From Plasmodiophora brassicae (Eukaryota; Endomyxa: Phytomyxea; Phytomyxea; Plasmodiophorida), in contig CP145422.1 of NCBI GenBank assembly GCA_036867785.1, forward strand, positions 434,001 to 498,000: a stretch of DNA of 64,000 nucleotides. Direction: 5' to 3'. The number at the start of each line of letters is the position of its first letter. Position 1 is the stretch's first letter. Of the stretch, positions 52,101 through 63,048 are shown piece by piece. The position numbers and the translations under genes were made by a program. Under the pieces are notes generated by a model. The model saw only the letters and a program-made list of their open reading frames with translations. It was not told the origin of the DNA and ran no database searches.

Positions 52101-53146
52101 CGCATCCTCTTGTAAGCGAGACTGTCGTCATCAAGGGCGGCCAGTACAAAGGCCTCCTCGGCATCGTCAAGGACGCCACCGACACGTCCGTCCGTGTCGA
52201 ACTTCATTCCCAGAGCAAGGTCGTCAGCGTCCCCATCTCCAGCGTCTCCATCCGAAGCGCGTCGGGCGTCAGCGCGTCCACCAGCGCCAGCGGCTACATT
52301 CCGTCGTACGCCGGGTCGCAGACGCCCATGATTGGCGGGCAAACACCAATGTGGTCCGGCGCTGGATCCCAGACACCCATGCACGGCTCCATGACGCCCA
52401 TGCACCATCCGCAAACGCCCTCCCATGAATCCGCCTGGAGCGCGAACGCGCCGATGACGCCTTTGCATTCCGGGATGACGCCTAACACGTCTGTCACGAC
52501 GCCGTCCATGTCGGGCGCGGAACCTGAGACCCCGTCCTGGCGGAACCCTCATACGCCTGCCATCCCCGGCAGCGTCACCTATGGGACACCGTACGACACG
52601 CCAGCGACGCCGTCGGATCCACAAACGCCTCACACGCCGTCGACGCCCTATGGTGGAGCGGCCGTCGTCTACACGCCAGAACCGCATACGCCTTACACGC
52701 CAGTGTCGGCCGGGTACCAGATGCCGAACACGCCGAACCCGTCGACGCCGACCCCGTTCACGCCCACGTCCCCGATGACCTACTCGGCAACGTCGTCGTA
52801 CGCTGCGCCCGTCATGGATTGGGTGCAACCCGGGATGGACGTCGTCTGGCAAGGCCGGGATGGCGTTTCTGGTCGGGTGATCGAGGTCACCCCCGGCGGT
52901 GTCGTTACGTTGGCCGCGAACGGATCGTCGATCCCGAACGTCCCCGCCATGGAACTGAAGCCTGTCACGCCCGCCAAGAACGACACGCTGATGATCATTG
53001 CCGGCGAGAGCAAAGGGCAGGTCGGCACGCTGCTCGGTGTCGACGGCACCGACGGTATCGTGAAGATGGGGTCCCACGACATCAACATCATTGAGATGTC
53101 GTCGCTGTGCCGGTACGTGGATCCCAACGCGGGCGCAGATAATTGA
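49103..53146 (+). CDS. SPT5: Transcription elongation factor SPT5
   Basis: SPT5 with SPT4 forms DSIF, which clamps RNA polymerase II and controls pausing. About 12 exons: exon 1 is only 21 nt (MSDSEEE; intron 49124-49187). An acidic, KRP-repeat N-terminus (MASKRPMASKRP) leads to the NGN domain (KLWLVRCKPGLEQQIICDIM, GYLYVEAEKEIHVRKALANI), then several KOW domains (LKRGDWVRLKRGVYKGDLAQ; NVKVIQGDLKHLTGVVLSVV; VIKGGQYKGLLGIVKDATDT), a C-terminal repeat region rich in TPM/TPS (SQTPMIGGQTPM, HTPSTPYGG) for Cdk9-type phosphorylation, and a last KOW (DTLMIIAGESKGQVGTLLGV). The third intron is either GC-AG (53 nt, after 49669) or a 41-nt GT-AG intron. The N-terminal lysine repeat is unusual. Confidence 0.93.
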
Positions 53147-53231
53147 TTTATAAAACATGGTGGTATCGTATCCGAACAGGCCTATCGTTCGATCACGCGC
53201 GCTTGTATTGACGACCAAGCAGGAACCGTCC

Positions 53232-54343
53232 TCATGACGTCCTTTCGTCCCCGGACCGGGGTCCCCTTTCGTCCTCGGACGGGAACCATCGGTGGATGAC
53301 GCTCGTGTTGAACGAGTTGCAGGCAGCGCACTTGTGGTAGTAGAAGTGGAAGTCGGATTCGGACTGCTGCAGGCAGTCGTTGCAGAGCAGCTTGGCGCGC
53401 ATGCCCCTGTACTCCTCCGGGATCTCCATCTGCCGCACGTACGAGTCGAACATCTCAAAGTGCTCGGTGGTGTCGATGATGGATTTCAGGCAGACCGGGC
53501 AGGTGTAATTCGTGGCGATGTACCGGTTGAAACAGTCGGAGTGCATGGCGTGCCCGCACGTCATGAAGATCACCGGGGCGATCGACGTGAACATGAACTC
53601 GTGGCAGATCGGGCAGTTCGACTCCAGCGACCGCTCGATGCACTTGTGCGTGTCAAACACGCGAATGCTGATGCAGGCGTTGCAGGCGTGGCAGTGCTGG
53701 TAATCCTCGCCCAGGCCCTTCCCTCGCCTGCACAGCCCGCAGAACTCGCAGTGGTAGATGTCCTTGCTGGGATCGTCATCGAAGAACTTGCAGACTGAGC
53801 AGTAGTGACGCGCCAGTCGCTTCCCGTGCGAGGCGCAATCGACATTGGTGCACTCCGGCCCAACCGGCATCGCCGTCAGGCAGTGCATGCAGACCATCGT
53901 GGCGATCGCGTGCCGGTCGATGGCATGATCCGGCACGGCCGCGTCGTGACACAGCCGACACGGGAACACACGGTTGCAGCACGGCGCGACAACCATTGCC
54001 TGCCTGGAATAATGCTCGCATCCCATGATGCCGTTCTCAGGATCCTGTCGGGCACGGTCAGTCGCGCGACACCAACCGAAACGTGGGGCCGTACGTGATA
54101 GGAGCATTCAGTAGGGATTTGGAGCTGTTGCGAACACGTCAGCGACTGCTCGTCGTTACCATTGCCGCGCCCGCTTAGGAGGTCCTGGACACGACGGTTC
54201 TTCTCCTGCGGCGACAGACCGCTGATGGCCAGGACCTCGCGGATCTGCCGACGTATCCGGGCCTGCGCCTCCGCGTCCGGCGCGCACTCGTCGGCGTCGG
54301 CCGGTTCCCCAATAGCGGCCGTGACGACCGCCGTCGACGTCAT
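53232..54343 (-). CDS. CHY/CTCHY/RING ubiquitin ligase (RCHY1/PIRH2-like)
   Basis: Two exons (intron 54045-54094, phase 0). The short N-terminal helix (RIRRQIREVLAISGLSPQEK) is followed by the CHY zinc finger, which starts SYHDPENGIMGCEHYSRQ, a segment shared with fungal and plant relatives. Next come the CTCHY finger (HYCSVCKFFDDDPSKDIYHC, CGLCRRGKG) and a RING-H2 (CPICHEFMFTS, MTCGHAMHSDCFNRYI, CPVCLKS), then a C-terminal zinc ribbon (LCNDCLQQSE, HKCAACNSFNT). Animal PIRH2 ubiquitinates p53 and other targets, and plant relatives act in iron and stress responses. All zinc ligands I can place are present. SPT5 ends convergently about 85 bp away. Confidence 0.88.
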
Positions 54344-54704
54344 GGTCGTGGCCGCCAGATAGAATAGAGCGTTGTGGCGACCGAGAGTGCAGCGCGCGCC
54401 GACTGCCCCGCACCGGGGTCTACAAAGAGTGCGCGCACGCAGTTCCGAACGGGGGGGCGGCCGGGCGGGCCACAGTCCCCTGATGATGATGACTGGCGAC
54501 CCGCCCGACCCGCAGCTGCCGTCGATCGTTCCCGGGCAGAAAAATATGTTCCCGGAATACTCCCTGTGACTGGGCCGGCAGCGTCGGGGCTGCGTGTTTC
54601 AGATTCTAGCCGGGCATCATTTTTCGCTGTGGCCAGCCCGTCCACCGGTGAGCTGCAAACGGAGGGGCGGCGTCATTTGCAAAGTGGTGCGCTTTGGGGA
54701 GGGG

Positions 54705-55435
54705 ATGGAGCAGGCGGCCGTTGGTGAGGGCGGGCAGCCGGAGATCGACCTCCGCATGTGGATGAGCGGCCACGACGAGGACGATGGCGACGACGGGTTC
54801 TTCAGCACCATTGCGCAGACGTTCGGCATCCCGAATCCGGCGAGGGACGCCGCGTCGATGACCCCTCCTGCAATGCCCGCCGCCAAGAAGGTAAAACGGT
54901 AGCATGGTTGGTCGCGTTTCATGACCTGACTGTCGGCGGGTCAGATGAGGCGCGAGGACCCGCCGCAGCCTGCTGGTGACAGCGTGCCTGGCGGCGTCGA
55001 CCCTGTCGCTCAACGTTCACAAGACGACCTGGTTGAAGTTTGTGATCGCAGCCAAGAGATTGAAGCCGTCGTTGACCACAGCAAGGACGCGGCAAACAAA
55101 TTCGCCCAGATGGCCGAGGAGTGCCGACGTGTCAATGATGAGGTCGAGCAGAGACTTATCGACGCCGTTCGTCGTATGTACCCGGTGGTTACCTGCATCT
55201 AGAGAACCTTCCGTGAATACGTGATGCAGGCATCCGAGGGCAGATCGCCTCCCTTGATCAGATGATTGTCGATCTCCTGCCCGGTCTGATCCGACATCTT
55301 CGCCGGCAGACCCACGAAGGTATCGCGAAGGGGAACGAGAAGGTTCGAATGGGCGCCGCTCTACGAAAGGTTCTACTCGATACGTTCCGCACTGGCCAGA
55401 CGTTCCAACAGTCACTATCAACAACGTCGTCCTGA
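54705..55435 (+). CDS. Small coiled-coil protein, unknown
   Basis: Three exons joined by introns after AAKK (54893 onward) and after AVRR (about 55175-55230) give roughly 205 residues. The N-terminus is acidic (GHDEDDGDDGFFSTIAQTFG). The middle is a coiled coil (EVCDRSQEIEAVVDHSKDAA, MAEECRRVNDEVEQRLIDAV), followed by IRGQIASLDQMIVDLLPGLI and a basic end. Length and coiled coils would suit a subunit of a BORC- or BLOC-type complex, but no signature confirms this. The start is the first ATG with coding bias. Confidence 0.5.
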
Positions 55436-55635
55436 GTAAACCGTCTTCGTTCTTACAGCACGATGCTGAATGTCATGCTAGTAGGGCTAGTAGAGTGTGG
55501 CTTAAGGTTTCCAGTGGCGGAGACGATCTTCGGCATGGCAGTGCTGTGACGCGCAGGGCGATGACGCCAGGCGACAGAGCTCAACATTAAGCGGTGGGCG
55601 GCCTTGGACAGGATCCCACCGGCTCACCATAGCGT

Positions 55636-56413
55636 ATGGCGACGCGGACGCATATCGCTGTGCCAGTCAGTAGACCGGCGCCCTGCCTCCGTATCAAAGT
55701 TCTAACGATGGGCGACGGCGCCGTTGGCAAGAGTTGCCTCATCAAACGGTACTGCGAGAAGAAGGTCTTCCCTGAGCATATGCACACTGCGGTGGCTCCT
55801 TTCGTATGACCATGCCCGCCGTCGTAGTTCGTCAGCCGATACATTACGACGATTGGCGTCGACTACGGCGTCAAGGTTGTCAAGTTTCGCGGGAAAGAGA
55901 TCAGTATCAACTTCTGGGACCTCGCGGGCCACCCTGAATTCTTCGATATTCGAAACGAATTCTACAAGGACACTCAGGCGGTACGTTCAGGGAGGCTACC
56001 GTCAGCACGGCCTGACTGTCGTCCAGGCGTTGCTCGTGTTCGATGTCGGCTCTCGTGCGTCGTTCGGGAAGCTGGACGCCTGGCTACACGAGTCGGTGCA
56101 GTTCGGGGGCAAGATCAGGTCCATCGTCGTGTGCGGCAACAAGGTAGACCTGCCCGGGCGGGCCGTACCACGAGACGAGGCGGAATCATGGGCGGCCAGT
56201 CGGGGTTACAAGTACGTCATCGACACGTGCCAGGGCGGCATAACCAGAGCTCATGGTTCATTGGGATGGCATAGATATTTCGAGACCTCGGCGAAATCAG
56301 GAGACAATGTCGACGCCGTATTCGAGTGCCTGTTCGGGAACGCTGTACCCAGAGACGATCAGTCACCGGGCACGGCCACAGGCGCGTCCGACGCCACGAA
56401 CCGTGCAGGGTGA
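55636..56413 (+). CDS. Rab-like small GTPase, RBJ/DNAJC27 family without J domain
   Basis: Four exons, introns of 63, about 48 and about 65 nt placed by phase. G-motifs: MGDGAVGKSCLIKRY (P-loop), FVSRYITTIGVDYGVK (switch I, with the RBJ-type IGVDYGV), INFWDLAGHPEFF (switch II, where RBJ-like proteins have DMAGHPFF), VVCGNKVDL, and ETSAKSG. Animal RBJ carries a C-terminal DnaJ domain; here the frame ends soon after the GTPase (ATGASDATNRAG, stop at 56411-56413), and no prenylation cysteine follows. RBJ without the J domain exists in several protists. A role with cilia or MAPK signalling is known only for animals. Confidence 0.75.
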
Positions 56414-56448
56414 CTGCATTGATAAAAGCGGGAACATCGAGGGCGCAT

Positions 56449-56667
56449 TCAGGACCTGGACGGCTCGGCTGCGCCGGCGAGGAAATCGGGCGTCACGGGC
56501 AGCGCGCCGGCGTCCTCCAGGCGCTTGCGTTGCCGCTCGATGGCTTCCAGCTTCGCGGGCCGGTGCGCGTACCACTGCGCGGCACTGACAATGACGGCGC
56601 CGACGACCACGGGAGACGCGAAGAACACGGCGGCGTGCAGGAACCGCTTGGCCTGCGCCATCGTCAT
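56449..56667 (-). CDS. Small single-pass membrane protein, possibly mitochondrial
   Basis: A frame of 72 residues: a short N-terminus, one hydrophobic segment (FFASPVVVGAVIVSAAQWYA) and a charged tail (KLEAIERQRKRLEDAG). Size and layout match inner-membrane assembly factors such as PET100 or PET117, but the similarity is too short to assign. It ends 35 bp after the RBJ-like stop and is convergent with it. Confidence 0.5.
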   Translation of the reverse strand: MTMAQAKRFLHAAVFFASPVVVGAVIVSAAQWYAHRPAKLEAIERQRKRLEDAGALPVTPDFLAGAAEPSRS

Positions 56668-56976
56668 CTCCTGCAGTGGTGGTGGTGCCGGTCGCGCTCT
56701 TCGGGGCGGCTACAAAATGATTTGAACGCGTCAGCCGGCACGGACTTGCCCGAGGACGATGAAGGGACCCGGAAAACGCCTGCGTACTGCTGTCACGGCA
56801 ACCCGAAATAGGCCCTCCCCTGGACTGCGTATTAGGTGTATGCACTGCGGCAACGGAATCATGTCGATGCAATTCGCATCAATTATCTCGTCACACACGC
56901 TGGGGCATACCTACTTGCCGGAAATCCTGTCAGAACGAGCGCCTCGATTGTGCGGACTTCGGGTGGACGACCTCAC

Positions 56977-57165
56977 ATGATCCAACCGCTTTCGGAGGTG
57001 GTCCATCTGCAGCGGGTCCGCCTCGCGTACATGCGACGCGACCCGAATAACGTCGCTCTGCACGGTCTGGGAACGCTGTCGACGCTGCCGCTGTTTCGCG
57101 CGTGGTTACGCGTCGTCTATTTATTAATCATGACCGTCTTGTTATCGTTGCTACGTCGTCCATAG
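56977..57165 (+). CDS. Possible small ORF of 62 codons
   Basis: The frame MIQPLSEVVHLQRVRLAYMR continues to a hydrophobic end (RVVYLLIMTVLLSLL) and a TAG stop. Third positions are GC-rich over the first 45 codons. It extends upstream without ATG to 56836. It could be a small membrane protein or the last exon of an unseen gene; no family is recognised. Confidence 0.25.
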   Translation: MIQPLSEVVHLQRVRLAYMRRDPNNVALHGLGTLSTLPLFRAWLRVVYLLIMTVLLSLLRRP

Positions 57166-57215
57166 GGGGATAATCGATAGATCATCGTGTACGGCCGTCG
57201 TCGCGCCGTTGCAGG

Positions 57216-58046
57216 TCAGCGGCGCAAGAGATGTCGGATGCGCTCGGGGCAGCTGGGGCACATATCAGCAGACTCGAAGAACCAGGACAGGTCGAACTCC
57301 TTGGGGCCCGCGAGCCCATACAGCTGGGGCTTGACGCAGGTGTCCTCGAACGACGACCCGACGGCGTGGATCAGCTCGGACGCCACACGCAGGACAGGCA
57401 GGAGCATCGCTGGGTCCTTGGCGAACTCTGGGACATGCTTGACGGGAACGACTGAATGCGCGCCGTTCCGGAAGTAAAACGTGCAGAGCGCGACCACCGC
57501 GTTGCAGATGGCGTTCTTGTCGTCGGCGGCCGACCGGATCACATCCGCCAGCATCGCGACGAAATCCGAGAACGGCGCGATCGCATCGCTCGTCGGGCGC
57601 GCCGGGCGATGGAACGCGATCATGTAGATGTAGTGAGCCGTCGTCCTATTGATCAGAAGCAGGTCGGGAGCGTGGACGGCCTTCAGCGCCAGCGACGCGA
57701 ACACCGTACGAAGCAGGACGCCGATGCGCTCCTTGAACATGCCGGTCTCGGCGTTGTCGCCCAGCAATCGCCCGATCGCGAACGACAGATGCCGACGCCA
57801 CATGCGCCGGTCGTGCGCCAGCGCCCTCAGCCGGCGACACGTGCACGCCAGCGCCCGAAGGTCGTCGGTCGACGCGAACCACATCACAGCGCGGATGACG
57901 TCATCCGGCAGCGGCGACGTCTGCACGCCGGTCGCGATCTGCTTGCACACTCGAAGGCCGTCCACGAACGCCGCGTCCACCCGCGACAGCGCCCGCGCCA
58001 CCGGCAGACGCGATGGCGCCACGCGCCGCCGCCCCGGCAGACACAT
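57216..58046 (-). CDS. F-box protein
   Basis: A single-exon gene of 276 residues. The F-box is near residues 46-90: SPLPDDVIRAVMWFASTDDL followed by RALACTCRRLRALAHDRRMW, the usual pattern for binding SKP1 in an SCF ubiquitin ligase. No WD40, LRR or Kelch substrate domain follows; the rest is helical (LADVIRSAADDKNAICNAVV) and ends with a CPSCPERIRHLLRR tail. The substrate is unknown. Confidence 0.75.
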   Translation of the reverse strand: MCLPGRRRVAPSRLPVARALSRVDAAFVDGLRVCKQIATGVQTSPLPDDVIRAVMWFASTDDLRALACTCRRLRALAHDRRMWRRHLSFAIGRLLGDNAETGMFKERIGVLLRTVFASLALKAVHAPDLLLINRTTAHYIYMIAFHRPARPTSDAIAPFSDFVAMLADVIRSAADDKNAICNAVVALCTFYFRNGAHSVVPVKHVPEFAKDPAMLLPVLRVASELIHAVGSSFEDTCVKPQLYGLAGPKEFDLSWFFESADMCPSCPERIRHLLRR

Positions 58047-58366
58047 GCGAACAACGCCTCACGAGATCAGCGTCCCGTCCGACCTCGCTCACACCCAGCC
58101 GACCGTTGCCGGGCCCCTGCCGCCGCTGTTTGTGTCGTCACACACAGAGACACACACCGTGACGGGGTCGCCCACCTCGCCGCTGACAAACGAATGACGC
58201 GCCGTCCGGCCAGTCAGGATCGCATAGGCGTACCTATTCGATGCTGCGACAGCGATCGCACGAGAATCCCCTATACCTATCTGGGCGCGTGCCAGGGGGC
58301 GGGGCTGCAACGGGCACGTAATACGCGCCGCGTTCGGTTCAATACAATTGCGCTCGGGCAACGGAA

Positions 58367-61300
58367 ATGGCGGCCGTCGTCGGCGTCGAGCCTGTGAAAT
58401 CCGCCGAGGACCGGCGAGAGTATCGGATTGTGACGCTGCCGAACGACCTCAAATGCATACTGGTGTCGGATCCGGACACCGACAAGGTAAATCGTGGGCC
58501 GCGCGTCTGCCGATGTGATGATCCCGGTCGTGACCTGGGGCGGCGCCCCGCGGCACAGGAAGCAGCCGCCATGGACGTCCAAGTCGGGCATTTCTCCGAT
58601 CCTGACGATCTGCCAGGGTTGGCACACTTCTTAGGTCAGCGTGTGCCTGCTGCCTGCGTTCGTTAGTCTGGTTCACACAGGGCATCCGCAGAGCACATGC
58701 TGTTTCTGGGAACCAAGAAGTACCCTGATGAGAATTCGTTCTCCGGGTTCCTGAATCGTCATTCCGGCAGCTCGAACGCGTAGGGCGGGTGGATAGTGTG
58801 TTTGCCTGCTCCAATATTTCATCGTCGTCTGTCTGCCTCTCAAGGTACACGAGCTCCGAGAACACGAACTATCATTTCGATGTCACTCGAGGACATCTGA
58901 TGGAGGCGCTTGACCGGTGCGGGACCGTCTTTGAATCGCTGGACCATTTGCCTGATCTGCATGCGTGATCCAGGTTCGCCCAGTTCTTCGTCGCACCGTT
59001 GTTCACTGACAGTGCAACGGATCGCGAACTGAAGGCTGTCGAGAACGAGCACCAGAAGAATCTGCAGAACGACACGTGGCGCATTCATCAACTTCGCAAG
59101 TCGACCGCGAACCAGAAGATGACAGCGATTACAAAGTTCGGGACCGGCAACCTCCAGACGCTATCAACGGTTCCCGCTTCCCAAGGCATCGATACCAGGG
59201 CGGCCCTCATCAAGTTCTACGAGACGTTCTACTCGTCAAACGTGATGTGCCTCTGCATCTACGGAGCGGGTAACAATGTGGACCCTTGGTCAACGTCCCT
59301 TCTGATATGCCCCGATAGATGCGCTTGATGCGCTTCAAGCGGCTGCAATTGAGATGTTCTCTGCAGTCCCCAACCGCAACGTAACAGTGCCCCAGTTCAG
59401 CGGTCCCGCGTTTGATCACATCTCTCTGCAAGTCAGTATTGACGTTTGCGACGATGGCATATTCGATGGTGATGCGTCCTGATTTGCCTAGAAACTGTAC
59501 CGTGTCGTCCCGGTGAAGGATAAACGTGTAGCCCACATTGTATGGGATTTTCCAGCGACCGAGCCGTTTTACAGGACACAGCCGCCTGCGTTCCTAGCCC
59601 AGTACGTATCCAAATGACACGACCCGCCGAGGATTAACGCGCGTCCAGTTTGCTTGGGCATGAAGCTGAAGGATCGATTCTGTCGACGCTCAAAAAAAAC
59701 TCGTGGGCAACAGGGCTATCGGCAGGTTATATGTGCCGCTCCTGCTTCGTTGCTGGCAAGGTCTCATGTGTATGGCACTCACAGGCGAATCGATGTCTGC
59801 GTCCGGATTCTCGCTATTCAGCATCTCCATTGACTTGACTCCCGAAGGCTTGCACCATACGGACGAAATCTTCGCGGTAGTGTTCCAGTACATCCGCTTG
59901 CTTCAGGCAGCAGACTCGGAGACGTTGCATTGCCTGTACACGGAACGAAAGATCATCGGGGACCTGAAGTTTCGCTTCAAGGGCAAGGAACCACCTTACA
60001 GCTTGTCCACTCAGCTGTCTCGCGACCTGCAGAAAGTGGATCCAGTCGACGTTCTTTCGTGCCACTACGTTTTCCACGAATTCGACGAACCGCTGGTTAG
60101 CTTTTGAATGTTGCCACGTTCTGCCAGTGCTTCACACATTGGCCGTCAACCTAGATCAGGCGCTTTGTGAGCTACCTCGTCGTTGATCGCGCCAGATTCG
60201 AAGTTGTTTCGAAGACATTCGATTCTGTTTGCGACCAACGTGAACGATGGTATGGCACAGCGTACGCTGTCGAACCTATGGGTTCCGAAACGCTCGCTCG
60301 TTGCGCATCAGGTATGCCTCTACTCAGCATCCTTTCAGTCAAACTGATCACGGGCATGCAGGCTCCACACATTCACTGCATTTGCCGAATCCCAACAAAT
60401 TCCTCGCTACCAACTTCGAGCTTGTTAATGCTGTTGACCCGAACCCTGTGTTTGATTCGGTCGTACTCGGGTTTCGTCTCATTACGTCGCCGGACTGATT
60501 CCCGGTACCAGGCACCGACTCTCGTCCTGGATATACCCAACATCAAGCTGTGGTATAAACCCGATGCCGTGTTCGGGAAGCCAAAGATCAATGTCATGGC
60601 CCAGTTCTCGACGCGTTCCGCCTACCTGACACCGCGCTCAGCAGTACGTCCTCGTTCGTGGTTCGATGATTGCAATTAATGAGGCACCCGATTGCCAGGT
60701 TGAATGCCAGCTGTTCACGAAGCTCCTGACAGAAAGTCTGAATGAGATCGCCTATGATGCAGAGCTGGCCGGTTTGTCGTACTCGCTCGATGCGGTCCGA
60801 TGTGGGCTCGAGCTCCGCGTTCGCGGTTACAGTGAGAAGTTGCACGTCCTGCTCGACATGGTCGTCGACCGCATGGCAGCGCTCGAAATCGACGAGCAGC
60901 GCTTCGCAATGATCCACGAGACAACGAAACGTGCACTGCTGAACTTCGCGCTGGAGCAACCCTACCAGCACTCGCTGTATCAGCAAGCGATGGCCACCGA
61001 ATGCCCGCGATGGGGAACCGACCTTCGTCTTGCGGTCATTGACGATATTACGGCTCGCGACATCGATGTGTTCAGAAAGGACCTTCTCGGCCATGGGCGC
61101 TGGGAGGTTTTCGTTCATGGCAACACTGTCTCCGGGCGCGCTATCGAATTTGGCAAACAGATCATCATGCACATTCCGAAAGGCGCTGCCTTGCCTGCCG
61201 ATTTGTGGCCAGAGCAACGCGTCGTTGAATTGCCTGCGAAATCCGAAGTCCTTCACGCCATGCAGGCCGCCAATCCAAACGAGCGGAACTCGTCGGCTCT

Positions 61301-62072
61301 CGTCTACTTCCAGATCGGCCGGGATGAGGTCGCCCTGCGCGCCCGCCTTCGACTGCTAGCACATCTGGGCACGGAGCCATGCTTCAATCGGCTGCGAACC
61401 ATCGAGACCCTAGGGTACCTCGTCTTCTCTGGGTACGAACAGTCATGCGCGTTTGCCTTCTCGTTGAATAACGGCCCGGATAGAATGCAGGAACAGTTTG
61501 GCGTCCTCGGCTATCGATTCATCGTGCAATCGTCTGAGTATTCGCCGCTGCATCTTCGTTCGCGGATACTGGCGTTCGTGAACGAATTACGGGTAGGCCC
61601 GGTGATTGCTCTGTAGACCTTGATATGCTGTTTACTGATCCGTTAACAGGGCATTATTGCCACCGGCCTCTCCGACTCGGAATTCGATGCCAACAGGGAT
61701 GCTGTTGTCGCACGACGCCTGGAGAAAGACAAGACGTTATCCGACGAGACCAAGCGAATATGGGTAACACGTTCACGAATGTGGCCCGGCTTCTTCTGAT
61801 TCGGCTCTCAGTCACAAATTCATCGTCATCGTTACGAGTTCTCGGCGCGCTCATTGGAAGCGGACGAAATCTCGAAGCTGTCCCGCGCCGACATCCTGTC
61901 GTTCTTCGACGAGTACATCGCCGAATCGGCAGTGTCGAAGCGTATGTACACGTCCCTTGTGTTTGGAACGGAGCATCCCTTCAGCGACGACGATTTACCG
62001 GGCGACGTACACGTCATCAAGGACGTCTCACTGTTCAAGCGGTCGTGCTCAGTGTTCCCTGCTTTCGAATGA
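58367..62072 (+). CDS. IDE: Insulysin (insulin-degrading enzyme), M16A metallopeptidase
   Basis: A zinc peptidase that degrades small amyloid-like peptides and cleared presequences. Fourteen introns split about 950 residues. The N-terminus runs [20 protein letters not shown] and [20 protein letters not shown]; intron 2 cuts the zinc motif HFLEH (HxxEH), read across the junction with [20 protein letters not shown]. The third ligand region is [12 protein letters not shown]. The second half matches [73 protein letters not shown]. The last exon ends [12 protein letters not shown]. The Cys of the animal HFCEH motif is Leu here. No N-terminal targeting extension is seen, so it is probably cytosolic. 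Confidence 0.92.
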
Positions 62073-62573
62073 GCGGCTTGGCTCTATGCTCAGATCTCAT
62101 AAATGATCCAGGTTGCAATAGCACCCTGTTCAAAGTGTGTGGCACTGTCAGCGCTATTTGTACACATGTACCAGTGGCGTTACACGCTGCGTGATGTCGT
62201 ATGTACGAACGCCGGAAAGTTCATGTCAACGTCTTTTATCAGTGCATTCGACAAATTCGGGCAGCAACAATGTCCCGTACGGATTGGGCATTCGCTGTCG
62301 AGCGCCGCGTTTGTACCAATCCGGGTTGTCTGGCGGTACTGCAAACATGTGCATGATTAGCGGTATCTTGTCCGATGTGGAATTAAGTCGCGCTCCTTGT
62401 CAGATGACACGCCTATCGTCGTCCTCATGCAGGCTGTCAATCCAAACGAACAGCTACATCATATGGGAACCTCGAATGAACAGCGGCACATTCAGGAGGT
62501 GCTCATGTCGTGAGACCCCGTCGTCATTGTTTTATCCTTCATAGGTCGTACATAACTGGTAAGGCGTCGGTCA
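62073..62573. other. Intergenic region between insulysin and tRNA-Pro
   Basis: About 500 bp after the insulysin stop and before the tRNA. Third-position bias is absent in every open frame. It contains the insulysin 3' flank and the tRNA upstream region. No motif was recognised. Confidence 0.5.
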
Positions 62574-62645
62574 GGCCGCTTAGTTTAGTGGCATAATTCT
62601 CGGTTTGGGTCCGAGAGGTCCCGCGTTCGATTCGCGGAGCGGCCC
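62574..62645 (+). tRNA. tRNA-Pro (anticodon TGG)
   Basis: A 72-nt cloverleaf: acceptor GGCCGCT/AGCGGCC with discriminator C, D arm TAGTTTAGTGGCATA, anticodon stem CTCGG/CCGAG around loop TTTGGGT (TGG), and the same T arm as the AGG isoacceptor (CCGCG-TTCGATT-CGCGG). A T5 stretch follows within 5 nt and should end Pol III transcription. Confidence 0.94.
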
Positions 62646-63048
62646 TCTTTTTATTAATTCCCACCAAGACTACCGTATTGTAGGTACTTAAAGGAGGAAC
62701 ATCGTGCCTTGTTACAGCTTGCTTTCCACTGCATCGTGATCCTCGTTGCAGGGTTCGCGGACGCCGCACCGATTTCGTGGGAAGACGTTTCAATCCGCGC
62801 ACCGACAGTTCCGTGCTGACGTTCCCGCATACGCGATGCATGCCTGCATGGATTGGCCAGCGCGAATCGAAGCGTCGCCGTCTTTGGATTCGGTTCGGCA
62901 CTAAAATAAGGATGCGAAGGGGCTACGCGTCCCAGGGGCGGCGGCGACGTGTACCAGTTACGTGGCGCGGAGCTTCAGCGCGGGCCCGAGGCCTCGCGGA
63001 CAGTGTCAAGTCGTCGCCGCGAACCGTTTCGTCATCGATTGTCGCGCG
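62646..63048. other. Intergenic region upstream of acyl-CoA oxidase
   Basis: About 400 bp. Open frames here (for example from 62777) are rich in Arg and Ser without coding bias. It probably contains the acyl-CoA oxidase promoter. Confidence 0.5.
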
